The notes under the pieces were generated by a model. The model did no database searches and was not told where the DNA came from. It saw only the letters and a program-made list of their open reading frames with translations. Both the position numbers and the translations under genes were made by a program. Shown piece after piece: positions 42,120 to 51,464 of a stretch of DNA of 64,000 nucleotides. Where the stretch lies: positions 62,001-126,000 of the forward strand of contig NZ_CP059675.1 in NCBI RefSeq assembly GCF_014069575.1. The letters run 5' to 3'. Within the stretch, counting starts at the first letter, position 1, and each line of letters starts with the position of its first letter. This DNA comes from Schaalia sp. JY-X169. GTDB lineage: Bacteria; Actinomycetota; Actinomycetes; Actinomycetales; Actinomycetaceae.

Positions 42120-42914
42120 ATGGCATCGTTTGGAACTGAAGAAAGCTGGAGCGAATGGCGCGATGAGCGCGACGCATCCTTCAAGGATCCCTACGGCTGG
42201 TTCTCACTTGTCGAACTGACCTGGCTGGGTACAACGCCCCAGGAGTTGGAAAACTTCCCGGGCCTGTGGAGCGCCAGCGAGGACGGGCAGACCATTACGG
42301 TTGAAGTACCCGACGACCAGCCCATCTACCGCGATGGCGAAGAGGTGCGCGGCACCGTCACCATCGATGTTGCACCCGGGGTGACGGACCGCTCCCTCAA
42401 GGATTCCCGCGGCCGCGAAGTTGAAGCCATGTACCGCTTCGGCAAACCGGGGGTGAGGATCCGCGACCCGCACGCCCCCGCCCTCGCCGGTGACTACCGC
42501 GTCGCACGCTACAAGTTCAACCCCAAGTGGGTTGTCCGAGGGCGGATGCTGCGCTACCCCGAAATCAAAGACCTCACGGTCGATGCAGCGGTACCTGGGG
42601 GCAGTCACACCCTGCATGCCTGGGGGGATGCCGAGGTCGCGCTGCCCAAGGACCGCACCGCGACGCTTATCGTGACGGGGGAGGGCCCGGATGACTCCTC
42701 GGTGATCTTCTACGACGAAACCAACGGTGACACGACTGCCGGATGGCGTCGCGCACCACTGGTTGTAGATGGTGAAACCGTGGTCATCGACTTCAACCGT
42801 GCAACGATCTTCCCAGCGCACATGAGTCCCTACGGGACCTGCCCGAAACCCCCGGCCGACAACCGCATCAAAGCCAGGGTGAAGGCAGGCGAAAAGATGG
42901 TCGTTCGACCTTGA
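42120..42914 (+). CDS. DUF1684 family protein
   Basis: A 264-residue soluble protein of the DUF1684 family. Family features seen are SWSEWRDERDASFKDPYGWF at the N-terminus, the strand-rich centre RFGKPGVRIRDP and the C-terminal TIFPAHMSPYGTCPKPPADN. ATG 42120 has GAGGAG seven bases upstream. Its stop overlaps the start of the following phosphatase (TTGA), so they form an operon. The family's biochemical role is not known to me. Confidence 0.88.
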   Translation: MASFGTEESWSEWRDERDASFKDPYGWFSLVELTWLGTTPQELENFPGLWSASEDGQTITVEVPDDQPIYRDGEEVRGTVTIDVAPGVTDRSLKDSRGREVEAMYRFGKPGVRIRDPHAPALAGDYRVARYKFNPKWVVRGRMLRYPEIKDLTVDAAVPGGSHTLHAWGDAEVALPKDRTATLIVTGEGPDDSSVIFYDETNGDTTAGWRRAPLVVDGETVVIDFNRATIFPAHMSPYGTCPKPPADNRIKARVKAGEKMVVRP

Positions 42915-43402
42915 CCTACCGGATCCTCACCGTCTGCACCGGCAATATTTGCCGGTCACCAATGGCGGAAGTTGTGCTTCAAGCTGCGGCTCGGAATGCG
43001 GGTATGGATGTCGAGGTCGAATCGGCTGCCGTCACCGCATATGAGGTCGGCAACCCCATCGACTACCGCGCGCAAAAGATTCTCCGCGAGGCGGGATATG
43101 AGGTGCCAAGGCGCGGTGCCTACCAGATCACGCGGACGGATATCGCGGCCTACGACCTCGTCCTCCCCATGACGCGGGAGCACCTGCGTTCCCTGCAGCG
43201 GTTGGCGCAGGCTGTCCCCGAGGGTGAGCGGGCCGAAATCCGCCTGTGGAGCGACTTCGCCAGCGACGCGGCGCCGCTAGCCGACGTTGACGTGCCCGAC
43301 CCGTGGTACGGCGGCATCGATGACTTTGTGGAGACGCTGGAAATCCTCGAGGACGCCACCGACAGCATTCTTGACCACGCGCGTCTGGGCCTTGGCGCGT
43401 AA
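42911..43402 (+). CDS. Low-molecular-weight protein-tyrosine phosphatase
   Basis: A 163-residue phosphatase with the P-loop CTGNICRSPMAE at residues 8-19 (Cys nucleophile and Arg) and the general acid Asp in DVPDPWYGG. It removes phosphate from tyrosine in proteins, often of polysaccharide export kinases. It begins at TTG 42911, overlapping the DUF1684 stop, and runs into the next gene by a few bases, so three genes are probably co-translated. Confidence 0.93.
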   Translation: MTYRILTVCTGNICRSPMAEVVLQAAARNAGMDVEVESAAVTAYEVGNPIDYRAQKILREAGYEVPRRGAYQITRTDIAAYDLVLPMTREHLRSLQRLAQAVPEGERAEIRLWSDFASDAAPLADVDVPDPWYGGIDDFVETLEILEDATDSILDHARLGLGA

Positions 43403-44327
43403 GACAGCCCGACGACGGAACCCCGTGGGGCGCCTACTGGGGACCATGGGGATCCTGGTGGTTTTGGCCCTGCTCACCGCAGGGCTGTTCAACATCTTCA
43501 CGGCGTGGTCCGGTGGTGCTGGTTCGGGGAGAGGTGACGGTGGTGAAGCGCCTAGCAGGGTCGAGGTTCTCCCTCCTGAGCCTGTGACTCCACCACTTTC
43601 CTTCGAGGGTTTCAACCCCGCCAACATCATTTCTGACGAGCAGTTCTTCAATGTTGCCGCCTACGACCTCGCCCAAATTGAAGGGTTCCTGCAAAGGTGG
43701 AATGAGGGGTGCCGGACAGGCCGTGACGGAACGGCTTGTATTACGGAGTTTCGGACTGACTCGCCCTCGTTCGAGGCCGACCAGTTCTGTTCCGGCGGGT
43801 TCGAGGGCGCCGCGGGGGACAGTGTCGCGGCAATAATCTGGAAGGCGGCCAACGCTTGCGGGATCAACCCGCAGGTCCTGCTCACCACGCTGCAGAAGGA
43901 ACAGGGGCTCATCACGGCCTCTGGAGCTCGCCTCAACGAAACCCGCTACACAATCGCGATGGGTTATGCGTGCCCGGACTCCGCGAACTGCGACCCCGCA
44001 TACTTCGGGTTCGCAACCCAGGTCTACTATGCAGCGCGGCAGTTCCGCGTCTACGAGGCGCAGCCCGAAAGGTTCATGACCGCGCCTCAGCGTGAGGACT
44101 TTGTCCCCTACGCCCCCGGGGAAGCCTGCGGTGGAACGCCGGTGTTTGTGGAGAACCTGGCGACCTCGAACCTCTACAACTACACGCCATACCAGCCGAA
44201 TGAGAGCGTCTTCAACGGGAGCTACGACGCGTGCGCATCGGTTGGAAACGTCAACTTCTATGCCTACTTCAACGCTTGGTTTGGGACGCCGGAACTTGCG
44301 GCAGCATCGGCGGCGCCCGCCGCGTAG
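43392..44327 (+). CDS. Secreted lysozyme-like (muramidase-type) protein
   Basis: A protein of about 311 residues: basic N-terminus (RKTARRR), one membrane helix (GILVVLALLTAGLFNIFTAW), a Gly/Glu/Pro linker, then an extracellular domain. That domain (NIISDEQFFNVAAYDLAQIE, CGINPQVLLTTLQKEQGLI) is the actinobacterial form of a lysozyme-like wall-active domain often found beside surface proteins; the Glu in KEQGL is the likely catalytic residue. Paired cysteines suggest disulfides. I place the start at TTG 43392 because the basic residues are needed before the helix; GTG 43425 is possible. The wall-hydrolase role is inferred. Confidence 0.7.
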   Translation: MARKTARRRNPVGRLLGTMGILVVLALLTAGLFNIFTAWSGGAGSGRGDGGEAPSRVEVLPPEPVTPPLSFEGFNPANIISDEQFFNVAAYDLAQIEGFLQRWNEGCRTGRDGTACITEFRTDSPSFEADQFCSGGFEGAAGDSVAAIIWKAANACGINPQVLLTTLQKEQGLITASGARLNETRYTIAMGYACPDSANCDPAYFGFATQVYYAARQFRVYEAQPERFMTAPQREDFVPYAPGEACGGTPVFVENLATSNLYNYTPYQPNESVFNGSYDACASVGNVNFYAYFNAWFGTPELAAASAAPAA

Positions 44328-44353
44328 ATTGGAACCAGGGAGGTGGCGTAGTA

Positions 44354-45709
44354 ATGGCTGTGAAAAGTGCTAGCGAAGACTACAACCTGGATAGGCCCAG
44401 GGCGCCCCAGGTAAGCCGAGTGCTGACGGCGAGCAAAGTGTTCACGGGGCGGCGGGGCGGCATCGTGGATGACGGTGCCGTGGTTGTTGTCGACGGCAAG
44501 GTTGCCTGGGTTGGTCCTAGAGGGCAGGTGCCCGACGAGTATGCGGCGCTGCCTGTTGAAGATCATCCGGGTGCGACCATCATGCCGGGCATGGTGGAAA
44601 CCCACGCTCACCTGGGAGGATTTGCGTACAATGCCGAACCTGGGGTGCCGGATCCGGAAGTGCATGACAGTGCGTGGCACGCCCTCAGTGCGATTAAGGT
44701 TGCTCGCCAGTTGGCGTCTATGGGGGTGACGACCGTTCAGTCCCTTGGGGCGCGCAACTTCACGGATGTAGCGGCGCGTGAGGCCATCTTCCAAGGTCTT
44801 GCGGAAGGGCCGCGGATTGTTGCTTCTGGACCGCAAATCACCGCCACGGGGGGACACTCTTGGCCGACCGGTGGGGAAGTTGATTCGATAACCCAGATCC
44901 GGCATATGGTGCGCTCTCACCACAAGGCAGGTGTTGACGTCATCAAGGTGATGGCTACGGGAGGGTTTGGAACCTCTGGTTCTGCGCCGTGGAATGCACA
45001 GTTCACAACGGAAGAGCTGGAGGTGATTGTGGAGGAGGCGCACCGCCTCGGCAAACACACGGCTGCTCACGCTCACGGCACGCAGGGGATTCGCAGGGCA
45101 GTTGACGCCGGGTTTGACTACATTGCGCACGCATCCTTCGTGGGGGAGAACGGGGTGACAGCCTTCGACGCGGATGTTGCAGACCAGATGGCACGGCAGG
45201 GGACGTATGTGGATTTGTGTAGTCCGCCCTCGTACCCGGCGGTTGAAGGTGAAACTTTCACGCCCCACGCCAAAGCGCTCTACGACCACGGGGTGAAGGT
45301 AGTGGTGGGACACGATATCGGAGCGGTGTACCCACCGAGTGCGTACCGGTTCGGGCTCATGCAGATGGTGGCTTCGGGGCTGCCGGTCGAAGAAGTGCTG
45401 TTCGCGGCAACGTCGCGCGGCGCTGCCGCCGTTGGTTTGGCGGGAGTGACGGGGGTCTTGGAGCCCGATTACGCTGCAGACATCCTGGTTGTGGGTGGCG
45501 ACCCAACGGAGCGGATTGAGGATCTGGCCAACTTGGAAGAGATCATCATCGGCGGACGCACCTTTCACCCGGACTTCATGCCCGAGTTTGACATCGCACA
45601 GTTCGGATCGGGGGATTCAGGGTATCCGCTGGTTCAGCCCGGGGGTTTGAACGCCCGTGTCACTTGGATCCAGCGGCGTCAGCGAGCGGAGCTCCACCCG
45701 GCTGACTAG
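44354..45709 (+). CDS. Amidohydrolase superfamily enzyme (imidazolonepropionase/prolidase-like group)
   Basis: A 451-residue metal-dependent hydrolase. The metal ligands are visible: HxH in METHAHLGG, the probable carboxylated Lys in DVIKVMATGG, His in HTAAHAHGTQGI and YIAHASF, and Asp in VVVGHDIG. This pattern is that of the Xaa-Pro dipeptidase/aryldialkylphosphatase-like amidohydrolases. ATG 44354 has GGGAGG about ten bases upstream. There is no signal peptide. The substrate cannot be assigned from sequence. Confidence 0.88.
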   Translation: MAVKSASEDYNLDRPRAPQVSRVLTASKVFTGRRGGIVDDGAVVVVDGKVAWVGPRGQVPDEYAALPVEDHPGATIMPGMVETHAHLGGFAYNAEPGVPDPEVHDSAWHALSAIKVARQLASMGVTTVQSLGARNFTDVAAREAIFQGLAEGPRIVASGPQITATGGHSWPTGGEVDSITQIRHMVRSHHKAGVDVIKVMATGGFGTSGSAPWNAQFTTEELEVIVEEAHRLGKHTAAHAHGTQGIRRAVDAGFDYIAHASFVGENGVTAFDADVADQMARQGTYVDLCSPPSYPAVEGETFTPHAKALYDHGVKVVVGHDIGAVYPPSAYRFGLMQMVASGLPVEEVLFAATSRGAAAVGLAGVTGVLEPDYAADILVVGGDPTERIEDLANLEEIIIGGRTFHPDFMPEFDIAQFGSGDSGYPLVQPGGLNARVTWIQRRQRAELHPAD

Positions 45710-45753
45710 GTGGAGGGGAGGGGTCCCAGCCCCTCCGGCGCTCGGTCTGCTTC

Positions 45754-45860
45754 ACGGAGCCTGTTACGCCTTACGGAGCCTGTTACGCCTTACGGGGCGA
45801 GGTTAGCCTCTTTTACCCTTGAATCACATCGTTATGCAAGCCGAACGGGCCCCGTAAGGC
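45754..45860. repeat. 19-bp tandem repeat and 12-bp inverted repeat downstream of the amidohydrolase
   Basis: ACGGAGCCTGTTACGCCTT occurs twice in tandem (45754-45772, 45773-45791) with a third partial unit. GCCTTACGGGGC (45787-45798) pairs perfectly with GCCCCGTAAGGC (45849-45860) across 50 bases. The array lies in the 557-bp convergent gap before ino1, which otherwise holds the palindromic element and the ino1 terminator. Confidence 0.6.
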
Positions 45861-45962
45861 TCAAGTAGCTCCCTTACGACACGGGGCGGTGCCGGTACCG
45901 ACCTCAACAACAAGCAAACAACAGCCCACCGCCCCCAAACAGTCGGGCAGCCCGGGGCTTTC

Positions 45963-46043
45963 GTGAAATGTATATGTGGGGGCGAAATATGCGTCTGGGG
46001 TACCTACCCGACGCGATCATTTCGCCCCCACATATACATTTCA
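45963..46043. repeat. 82-bp palindromic intergenic element, copy 2
   Basis: Arms GTGAAATGTATATGTGGGGG and CCCCCACATATACATTTCA, with inner arms GGCGAAAT/ATTTCGCC and a GCGTC/GACGC hairpin. This copy is nearly perfectly self-complementary along its whole length. It lies between the convergent amidohydrolase and ino1 genes. Confidence 0.8.
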
Positions 46044-46175
46044 GGATCGGGGTGGTCGGGCTTGCAGAAAAGCTACTCGTCGAGCCTCTGAGCGGCTGAT
46101 TTCGTGCCAATTGAGGCTTCAGAAGTAGCAATTCTGCAGGGTAGGCGCGTAGGGACCCCGGAAATGGGCGCGACA

Positions 46176-46216
46176 CAAAAATGGCCAGCGGCCACCCGTG
46201 TGGGCGCCGCTGGCCA
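46176..46216 (-). terminator. Rho-independent terminator of ino1
   Basis: TGGCCAGCGGC (46182-46192) pairs perfectly with GCCGCTGGCCA (46206-46216) around a 13-base loop. Read on the minus strand the stem is followed by TTTTTGTGTC, a classical terminator about 50 bp after the ino1 stop codon. Confidence 0.88.
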
Positions 46217-46266
46217 GGTGACCGAGGGTGGCGTTGGGCGCCCGCAGCGGCCTTTGAGTTGGCTGC

Positions 46267-47391
46267 CTAGTCCTCGATGTCAGCTGTCTTTGCAGGTCCA
46301 CCGGTCTTCGGCTTGACGTTGTCGGCGCCGTTGATGAAGGCATCAACCTTCTCACGCGCTACCTTGTCAACCATCTGCACCGGAGGCGACTTCATGAAGT
46401 ACGCGGCCGGAGCCCACAGCGGGCCACCGATCCCGCGGTCCAGGGCGATCTTTGCCGCGCGGATCGCGTCAATGACGATGCCGGCTGAGTTGGGGGAATC
46501 CCAAACCTCAAGCTTGTACTCCATCTGGATCGGAACATCACCGAAAGTGGTGCCCTCTATACGAACGAAGGCGAACTTGCGGTCATCCAGCCACGGCACG
46601 TAATCCGAGGGGCCGACGTGAACGTCGCGCTCCGACACCTTCGACTTCATGTTTGAGGTGACGGCCTGGGTCTTGGAGATCTTCTTCGACTCAAGGCGTG
46701 AACGCTGCAGCATGTTCTTAAAGTCCATGTTGCCGCCAACGTTGAGCTGGTAGGTGCGGTCGATCTTTACGCCGCGTTCTTCCATGAGGCGCACGATGTC
46801 GCGGTGAGAGATGGTGGCGCCAAACTGGCTCTTGATGTCGTCGCCAACAATGGGCAAGCCCGCGTCCTCGAACTTCTTCGCCCACTCCGGGTCGGAAGCG
46901 ATGAAGACCGGCAGGCAGTTCACGAAGCCACAACCGGCATCAATCGCGCACTGCGCGTAGAAGCGGTCAGCCTCTTCCGAACCAACGGGAAGGTAGGAAA
47001 CCAGTACATCAGCCTTGGCATCTTTGAGCGCTGCAACAACGTCGACGGGGTCTGCGGAAGACTCAACAATTGTGTCCTCGTAGTATTCGCCAATGCCGTC
47101 CAGTGTCGGGGCGCGCTGCACGGTGACATCCAGGAAGGGGACTTCCGAGAACTCAACCGTGCAGTTCTGACCGGAGAAAATTGCCTCTGACAGGTCGGTG
47201 CCAACCTTGGTTTCATCAACATCGAACGCTGCAACGAACTCGACATCATCGATGTCATAGTCGCCGAACTGGACGTGCATGATGCCGGGAATGGTGTCCT
47301 CAGGCTTTGCGTCTTTGTAGTACGTAACGCCCTGGACTAGTGATGACGCGCAGTTCCCTACGCCCACAATCGCGACGCGAATCTTACTCAT
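46267..47391 (-). CDS. ino1: Inositol-3-phosphate synthase
   Basis: A 374-residue NAD-dependent enzyme converting glucose 6-phosphate to 1D-myo-inositol 3-phosphate, the first step to phosphatidylinositol, mannosides and mycothiol in actinobacteria. The NAD-binding motif [13 protein letters not shown] is at the N-terminus; [31 protein letters not shown] and [12 protein letters not shown] are core family motifs. AAGGAACTCG precedes the ATG. It lies 40 bp after a PadR gene in the same direction, an arrangement conserved in many actinobacteria, and ends in a strong terminator. Confidence 0.96.
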   Translation of the reverse strand: MSKIRVAIVGVGNCASSLVQGVTYYKDAKPEDTIPGIMHVQFGDYDIDDVEFVAAFDVDETKVGTDLSEAIFSGQNCTVEFSEVPFLDVTVQRAPTLDGIGEYYEDTIVESSADPVDVVAALKDAKADVLVSYLPVGSEEADRFYAQCAIDAGCGFVNCLPVFIASDPEWAKKFEDAGLPIVGDDIKSQFGATISHRDIVRLMEERGVKIDRTYQLNVGGNMDFKNMLQRSRLESKKISKTQAVTSNMKSKVSERDVHVGPSDYVPWLDDRKFAFVRIEGTTFGDVPIQMEYKLEVWDSPNSAGIVIDAIRAAKIALDRGIGGPLWAPAAYFMKSPPVQMVDKVAREKVDAFINGADNVKPKTGGPAKTADIED

Positions 47392-47433
47392 TCGAGTTCC
47401 TTCACTTGATGGCTTTTACACCGTTTACTTTGC

Positions 47434-48021
47434 TTACTTACTTGGTTCCACTGCTGGCCCACCCTGAACTGCGGGTCCGCCGTCAGATTGGATTAGCTGA
47501 TCTAACCAGTCGAGCTCACTTTGAGCTTGCTGGCTATCTAGTTCCGCTTTTGAACGGATCCAGAAGTCTTTTGACTGCTTGGCTTCCCGGCCTGCTTCCT
47601 GCCGCGCGAGGACTTGCTCGCGGCGCTCCTTCAGAAGCTTGAGTCGAGTTGCCGGTGTTGCCTTTGACATGAGCCCGATGGTGAGAGGCAACGCCTCGTC
47701 ATCCACATCCGCACCCGCCAGGGATGCCGTCAGATACTCCGTTCCAACCTGAGTAATCTGGTACAACACCAGTTTGCGGGTTGAACTTGTCGACTCCGTT
47801 GGAGTCTTCGCGGGCATGCGCGGACCCGGTGATGTTGGGGATGTGACGCGGATCAGACCGCGTTCCTCCAAACGATGCAGAGCCGGGTAGAGAGATCCGA
47901 ATGAGAGCCGCCGCAGCGGTCCGATTGCGCGGGAGAGACGTTTGCGCAGCTCATAGCCATGGAGGGGGTACTGGAGTTCGCCAAGAATAGCCAACTCAAG
48001 CATGCTCCCGCGAACGCCCAC
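47434..48021 (-). CDS. PadR-family transcriptional regulator
   Basis: A 195-residue PadR regulator. The winged helix is visible in MLELAILGELQYPLHGYELR and FGSLYPALHRLEERGLI, followed by a wing with a Pro/Ser/Thr insertion before LVLYQITQVGTEYL and then a C-terminal dimerisation coil (LKLLKERREQVLARQEAGRE). I prefer GTG 48021 because GAGGG precedes it; the ATG 18 bases later lacks proper spacing. Its position next to ino1 suggests it controls inositol synthesis. Confidence 0.9.
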   Translation of the reverse strand: MGVRGSMLELAILGELQYPLHGYELRKRLSRAIGPLRRLSFGSLYPALHRLEERGLIRVTSPTSPGPRMPAKTPTESTSSTRKLVLYQITQVGTEYLTASLAGADVDDEALPLTIGLMSKATPATRLKLLKERREQVLARQEAGREAKQSKDFWIRSKAELDSQQAQSELDWLDQLIQSDGGPAVQGGPAVEPSK

Positions 48022-48180
48022 AAACCCTCAGTTCTCTGCTTCCGTATGTCGCCACGATGTATCGCGGTGCTATGTCGTGTCAACAGTACCAGAACGTATC
48101 GAACCGATAGGTCGCCTCGATATATAACTTGTCACAGTGGGGCGAGGGTGGGATGCGCCCTGCATCCCAGCCGCCGCGTC

Positions 48181-48262
48181 GTGAAATGTATACGTGGGGA
48201 ACCAGAGTGAGCGTGGGGTACGTACCCCACGCGATCATTTCGCCCCCACGTATACATTTCAC
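48181..48262. repeat. 82-bp palindromic intergenic element, copy 3
   Basis: Arms GTGAAATGTATACGTGGGG and CCCCACGTATACATTTCAC, with a perfect inner hairpin GTGGGGTACGTACCCCAC. It lies 14 bp downstream of the ppc stop codon and upstream of padR. Confidence 0.8.
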
Positions 48263-48275
48263 GGCACGCCGCAGA

Positions 48276-50927
48276 TCAGCCCGTATTTTGCAGTCCCGCC
48301 GAAACCCCGGAGACGGACAGCAGCAACAGGTGCTCCCAATCCGAAGTGTCGACCGTCGGCGCTTCCTGGGTTCGCAGAACCCGTAGCGCCCGCAGCTGCA
48401 GCAAAGAGAGCGCATCCACATAGGGGCTGCGCAGCTCAACCGCGGTTTGCAGGGCTGGACGGTTCGACAGCAGCACCTCTCCGCCAACAATCCGCGCCAG
48501 CCAAGAGCGGGTTAGTTCCATTTCCTCCAGGATCATCGCGGTGAAGTCATCCCGATCCCCAAGCCGCAGGTATTCTGCCGCGATGCGCGCATCAGCTTTC
48601 GCCAGGCTCATCGCCACGTTGTCGACAACTGTGCGCAGCAGCGGCCACTCTTCGTAGGCGCGCTGCAGCACTTCCACGTCACCGACTGCTTCGAGGGCGC
48701 TCCCCAACCCAAACCATCCAGCCAGGTTGATGCGGGCCTGCGACCATGCGAACACCCAGGGGATGGCCCGCAGGTCCTCTAGCGACTCCACGGACAGCCC
48801 ACGCCGCGCGGGGCGCGATCCCAACTGCAGGCGCCCAATCTCCTCCATCGGCGTGACAGTTGCGAACCACGGCGCAAAACCCGGGGCTTGCACCAGGGAA
48901 TCGAAGCGGTCCCGCGAGGTCACGCTGAGTAGCTCCGCCATCTGCGCATACTTCTGCGCAGCCTCAACATTGCGGGCCTCGATCGAGGGCGCAGCAGCCG
49001 CCAGGGTCGCCGCTGCAACCTGGTCGATGTGGCGCATCGCAATTGTCGGATCTCCGTAGCGCGCAAACACCACCTCGCCCTGCTCTGTCAACTTGAAACG
49101 TCCGTCGACAGAGTGTGGCGGCTGGGCAAGGATCGCGGTGTTGGTGGGCCCGCCGCCACGCCCAAGCGCCCCACCCCTGCCGTGAAAGAGCGTTAGTTCG
49201 AGGTCGTGGCCCTGCGCCCACTGCGCAATTGCCTGCTGCGCCTCGTAAAGCGCAAGGTTCGCTGCCAGGGGCCCGACGTCCTTGGACGAATCGGAGTACC
49301 CCAGCATCACTTCGATCTTCCCGCCGGTCTGTTCCAGGCGCGCTGCAAACCGGGGGTCCGCCAGGGCGTCCTCAAGAATCTGTGGCGCATTGTTCAGGTC
49401 ATTGAAGGTCTCGAAAAGCGGGATGACATCAAGGACCGGGTTGGCCCCGGAATATTCGGCGAGGGCGTACACGGCCGCCAGATCATCCGCCGACTGCGTG
49501 AACGAAACGATGTAGCGCCCAGCGCTGCGCAGCCCATAGCGGCGCTGCAACTGTGCGACAGCGCGGAAAACCTCAAGAACCTCTTCGGTTTCGGCGCTGA
49601 GGTCTTCGCCTGCTTCAAGTGCCGCCAGAGTGCGGGCATGGACCGCAGAGTGCTGGCGCACCTCAAGCTCCGCCAAATGGAAACCAAAGGTTTCAATCTG
49701 CCAGATCAACCCCTGCAAGCTGCCGTAAGCCTGCCGGTTCGCACCCGCCAGCAGCAACGAATCTTGAACCACTGCCAGCTCACCCAACAGCTCTTCCGGG
49801 TCCGCATATCCCAGGTCAGCGTGGCGGGCACGTGTCGCAGAAATCCGCCGGGCTACCAGCGTCAACACCTGCTTGTGCGGCTCACCAGGGGCGCGAACAG
49901 AGGCGTCGGCCGCTCCGTCCTCGTCCGCTGCCGCCATCTGTTGCCAAAGGTGAACGAGGGCGTCCGACGCAGGAGTTTCCTCAGAATCCAGAGTGATGGT
50001 GCGTGCGATGCGCTCGGCCGAAGTCTCAAGGCCGCGCAGGACGTGGTCCGATGCGATGGCCATCGCCTTCTTGGTTACCGAGGCCGTCACGAAGGGATTG
50101 CCGTCGCGATCACCCCCAACCCAGGTTCCCAAACGCATGAAGGGCGGCACGACCGGCTGCTTCCACCCCGCGGCCTCACCCTGCAGGGCGTCATCAACAT
50201 AGCGGTAGATGCGGGGAATGGTGGTGTAAAGGGTTTCGTCAAAGATCGACATGATCGAGCGAACCTCATCTACGGGTCCCGGCTTAGTGGTGCGGACGGG
50301 GGAGGTGCGCCACAGGGTGTCAATCTCTTCCATGAGGCGGCGGGTAATGCGCCGCTGGGCGGCCACATCGGCCTCAACTACCGTGCGTTCAGCCAGCAGT
50401 TCAGAGAGGCGGCGAATACTCGAAGAGACCGCGCGACGCCGTGCCTCTGTTGGGTGGGCTGTGAAAACAGGGTGGAAACGCAGGTTCTGGAAGCGGGCAT
50501 GGGCCTCATCCTCACCGATCTCTTCAGACAGTTTGGCGAAAGCCTTAGGGAGGGTGTCCGTATCGCCCTCAATCTCCGGGCGCCCCTCTTGAACCAGGCG
50601 CACGCGCTGTAGCTCTTCCGCAAGGTTGACCAGGTGGAAGTAGACAGTGAAGGCCCGGGCGACCTCGTCCGCTCGCTGCACCGTGAAGGACTCGGCTATG
50701 CGCGCGGCGTCCTCGAACGACTCACGCGTCGGGTCCCTGTAAGCGCGGATGGTGGCGTGACGCAGGGCCTCAACGTCCTCGAACAACCGAGGTGAGCCGC
50801 TTTCCCGCAGGACTTTGCCAAGGAGGGTGCTGAGCAGGCGGACATCTGCGCGCAGTTGTCCAGACAGCTCATGTTCGACGTCGGCGGTGGATTCCGTGGG
50901 CATCGGTGTGGTTGCGATATCCGGCAT
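48276..50927 (-). CDS. ppc: Phosphoenolpyruvate carboxylase
   Basis: An 883-residue enzyme that fixes bicarbonate onto phosphoenolpyruvate to give oxaloacetate, replenishing the citric acid cycle. The catalytic motifs are VFTAHPTEARRR (active-site His), LGYSDSSKDVG and the glycine-rich loop FHGRGGALGRGGGP; the C-terminus NTG is the usual allosteric-site end. Length is standard. The ATG at 50927 follows TAGGGT by six bases, so the mRNA is likely leaderless, and this promoter lies at the very end of the upstream sprT-like gene. Confidence 0.97.
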   Translation of the reverse strand: MPDIATTPMPTESTADVEHELSGQLRADVRLLSTLLGKVLRESGSPRLFEDVEALRHATIRAYRDPTRESFEDAARIAESFTVQRADEVARAFTVYFHLVNLAEELQRVRLVQEGRPEIEGDTDTLPKAFAKLSEEIGEDEAHARFQNLRFHPVFTAHPTEARRRAVSSSIRRLSELLAERTVVEADVAAQRRITRRLMEEIDTLWRTSPVRTTKPGPVDEVRSIMSIFDETLYTTIPRIYRYVDDALQGEAAGWKQPVVPPFMRLGTWVGGDRDGNPFVTASVTKKAMAIASDHVLRGLETSAERIARTITLDSEETPASDALVHLWQQMAAADEDGAADASVRAPGEPHKQVLTLVARRISATRARHADLGYADPEELLGELAVVQDSLLLAGANRQAYGSLQGLIWQIETFGFHLAELEVRQHSAVHARTLAALEAGEDLSAETEEVLEVFRAVAQLQRRYGLRSAGRYIVSFTQSADDLAAVYALAEYSGANPVLDVIPLFETFNDLNNAPQILEDALADPRFAARLEQTGGKIEVMLGYSDSSKDVGPLAANLALYEAQQAIAQWAQGHDLELTLFHGRGGALGRGGGPTNTAILAQPPHSVDGRFKLTEQGEVVFARYGDPTIAMRHIDQVAAATLAAAAPSIEARNVEAAQKYAQMAELLSVTSRDRFDSLVQAPGFAPWFATVTPMEEIGRLQLGSRPARRGLSVESLEDLRAIPWVFAWSQARINLAGWFGLGSALEAVGDVEVLQRAYEEWPLLRTVVDNVAMSLAKADARIAAEYLRLGDRDDFTAMILEEMELTRSWLARIVGGEVLLSNRPALQTAVELRSPYVDALSLLQLRALRVLRTQEAPTVDTSDWEHLLLLSVSGVSAGLQNTG

Positions 50928-50933
50928 GCCGTA

Positions 50934-50939
50934 ACCCTA
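50934..50939 (-). promoter_or_regulatory. -10 box of a leaderless promoter for ppc
   Basis: On the minus strand TAGGGT is followed by TACGGC and the ATG at 50927. It overlaps the stop codon of the SprT-like gene. Confidence 0.45.
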
Positions 50940-51464
50940 GCTGAACCGCCGTTGGCGTCGAATCTGTGTCAGTTCTTTGGCATACCGACCCGGGGGAATC
51001 TCCGGGTGACCATGGTGGTACCAGGCAAAAATCAAGTCCAAGTCGAACTCTTTACAACACCTGGCGCATGAGGTGACCCGGCGCGGGGCGGAATGCAGTC
51101 TGCGTTCTGCACCGCACCGCTGGCAGCGCCCCACCCAGGAACACTGGGGCTCCGGAAGCGAGGAGGGCAGCAGTGCGCGCGGCTGTGCTCCAAGCATGAT
51201 TGCGGCTTGCTTCCAGCGTCTATCGTGCTTGTGCTGTGGGCCGACGAGGGCGTGCGCGACCTCATGCAGGATGACGTTGCGTTGGGCGTCCTCGGGAAAC
51301 ACGTCAAAAAGTGGCTTGGAGAGTCTGATTTGATTGCGCGCATGGTCGCAGGCCCCGGCGCGGCGCTTGGCGCGGTCCCAGCGCAGGGTCCATGTGGTCA
51401 GACCCCAGACATCCAGTGTTTCCTGGGCAAATGTCATGGGGTCAAAGTGTTCCGCGGGTGTCAC
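50937..51464 (-). CDS. SprT-like zinc metalloprotease-domain protein
   Basis: A 175-residue SprT-like protein with the metalloprotease motif HEVAHAL (two His and the catalytic Glu), a following HKHDRRWK, and a zinc ribbon GRCQRCGAE...TSCARCCK. Related SprT domains in eukaryotes cleave DNA-protein crosslinks; the bacterial function is not established. It begins at GTG 51464, overlapping the hrpA stop by four bases (GTGA), so it is the last gene of a hydrolase-hrpA-sprT operon. Confidence 0.88.
   Translation of the reverse strand: MTPAEHFDPMTFAQETLDVWGLTTWTLRWDRAKRRAGACDHARNQIRLSKPLFDVFPEDAQRNVILHEVAHALVGPQHKHDRRWKQAAIMLGAQPRALLPSSLPEPQCSWVGRCQRCGAERRLHSAPRRVTSCARCCKEFDLDLIFAWYHHGHPEIPPGRYAKELTQIRRQRRFS

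Noticed and set aside
45904-46176. Minus-strand frame across the second palindromic element
   Set aside because: It consists of translated palindrome and low-complexity residues, with no start signal; a by-product of open frames in repeat DNA.
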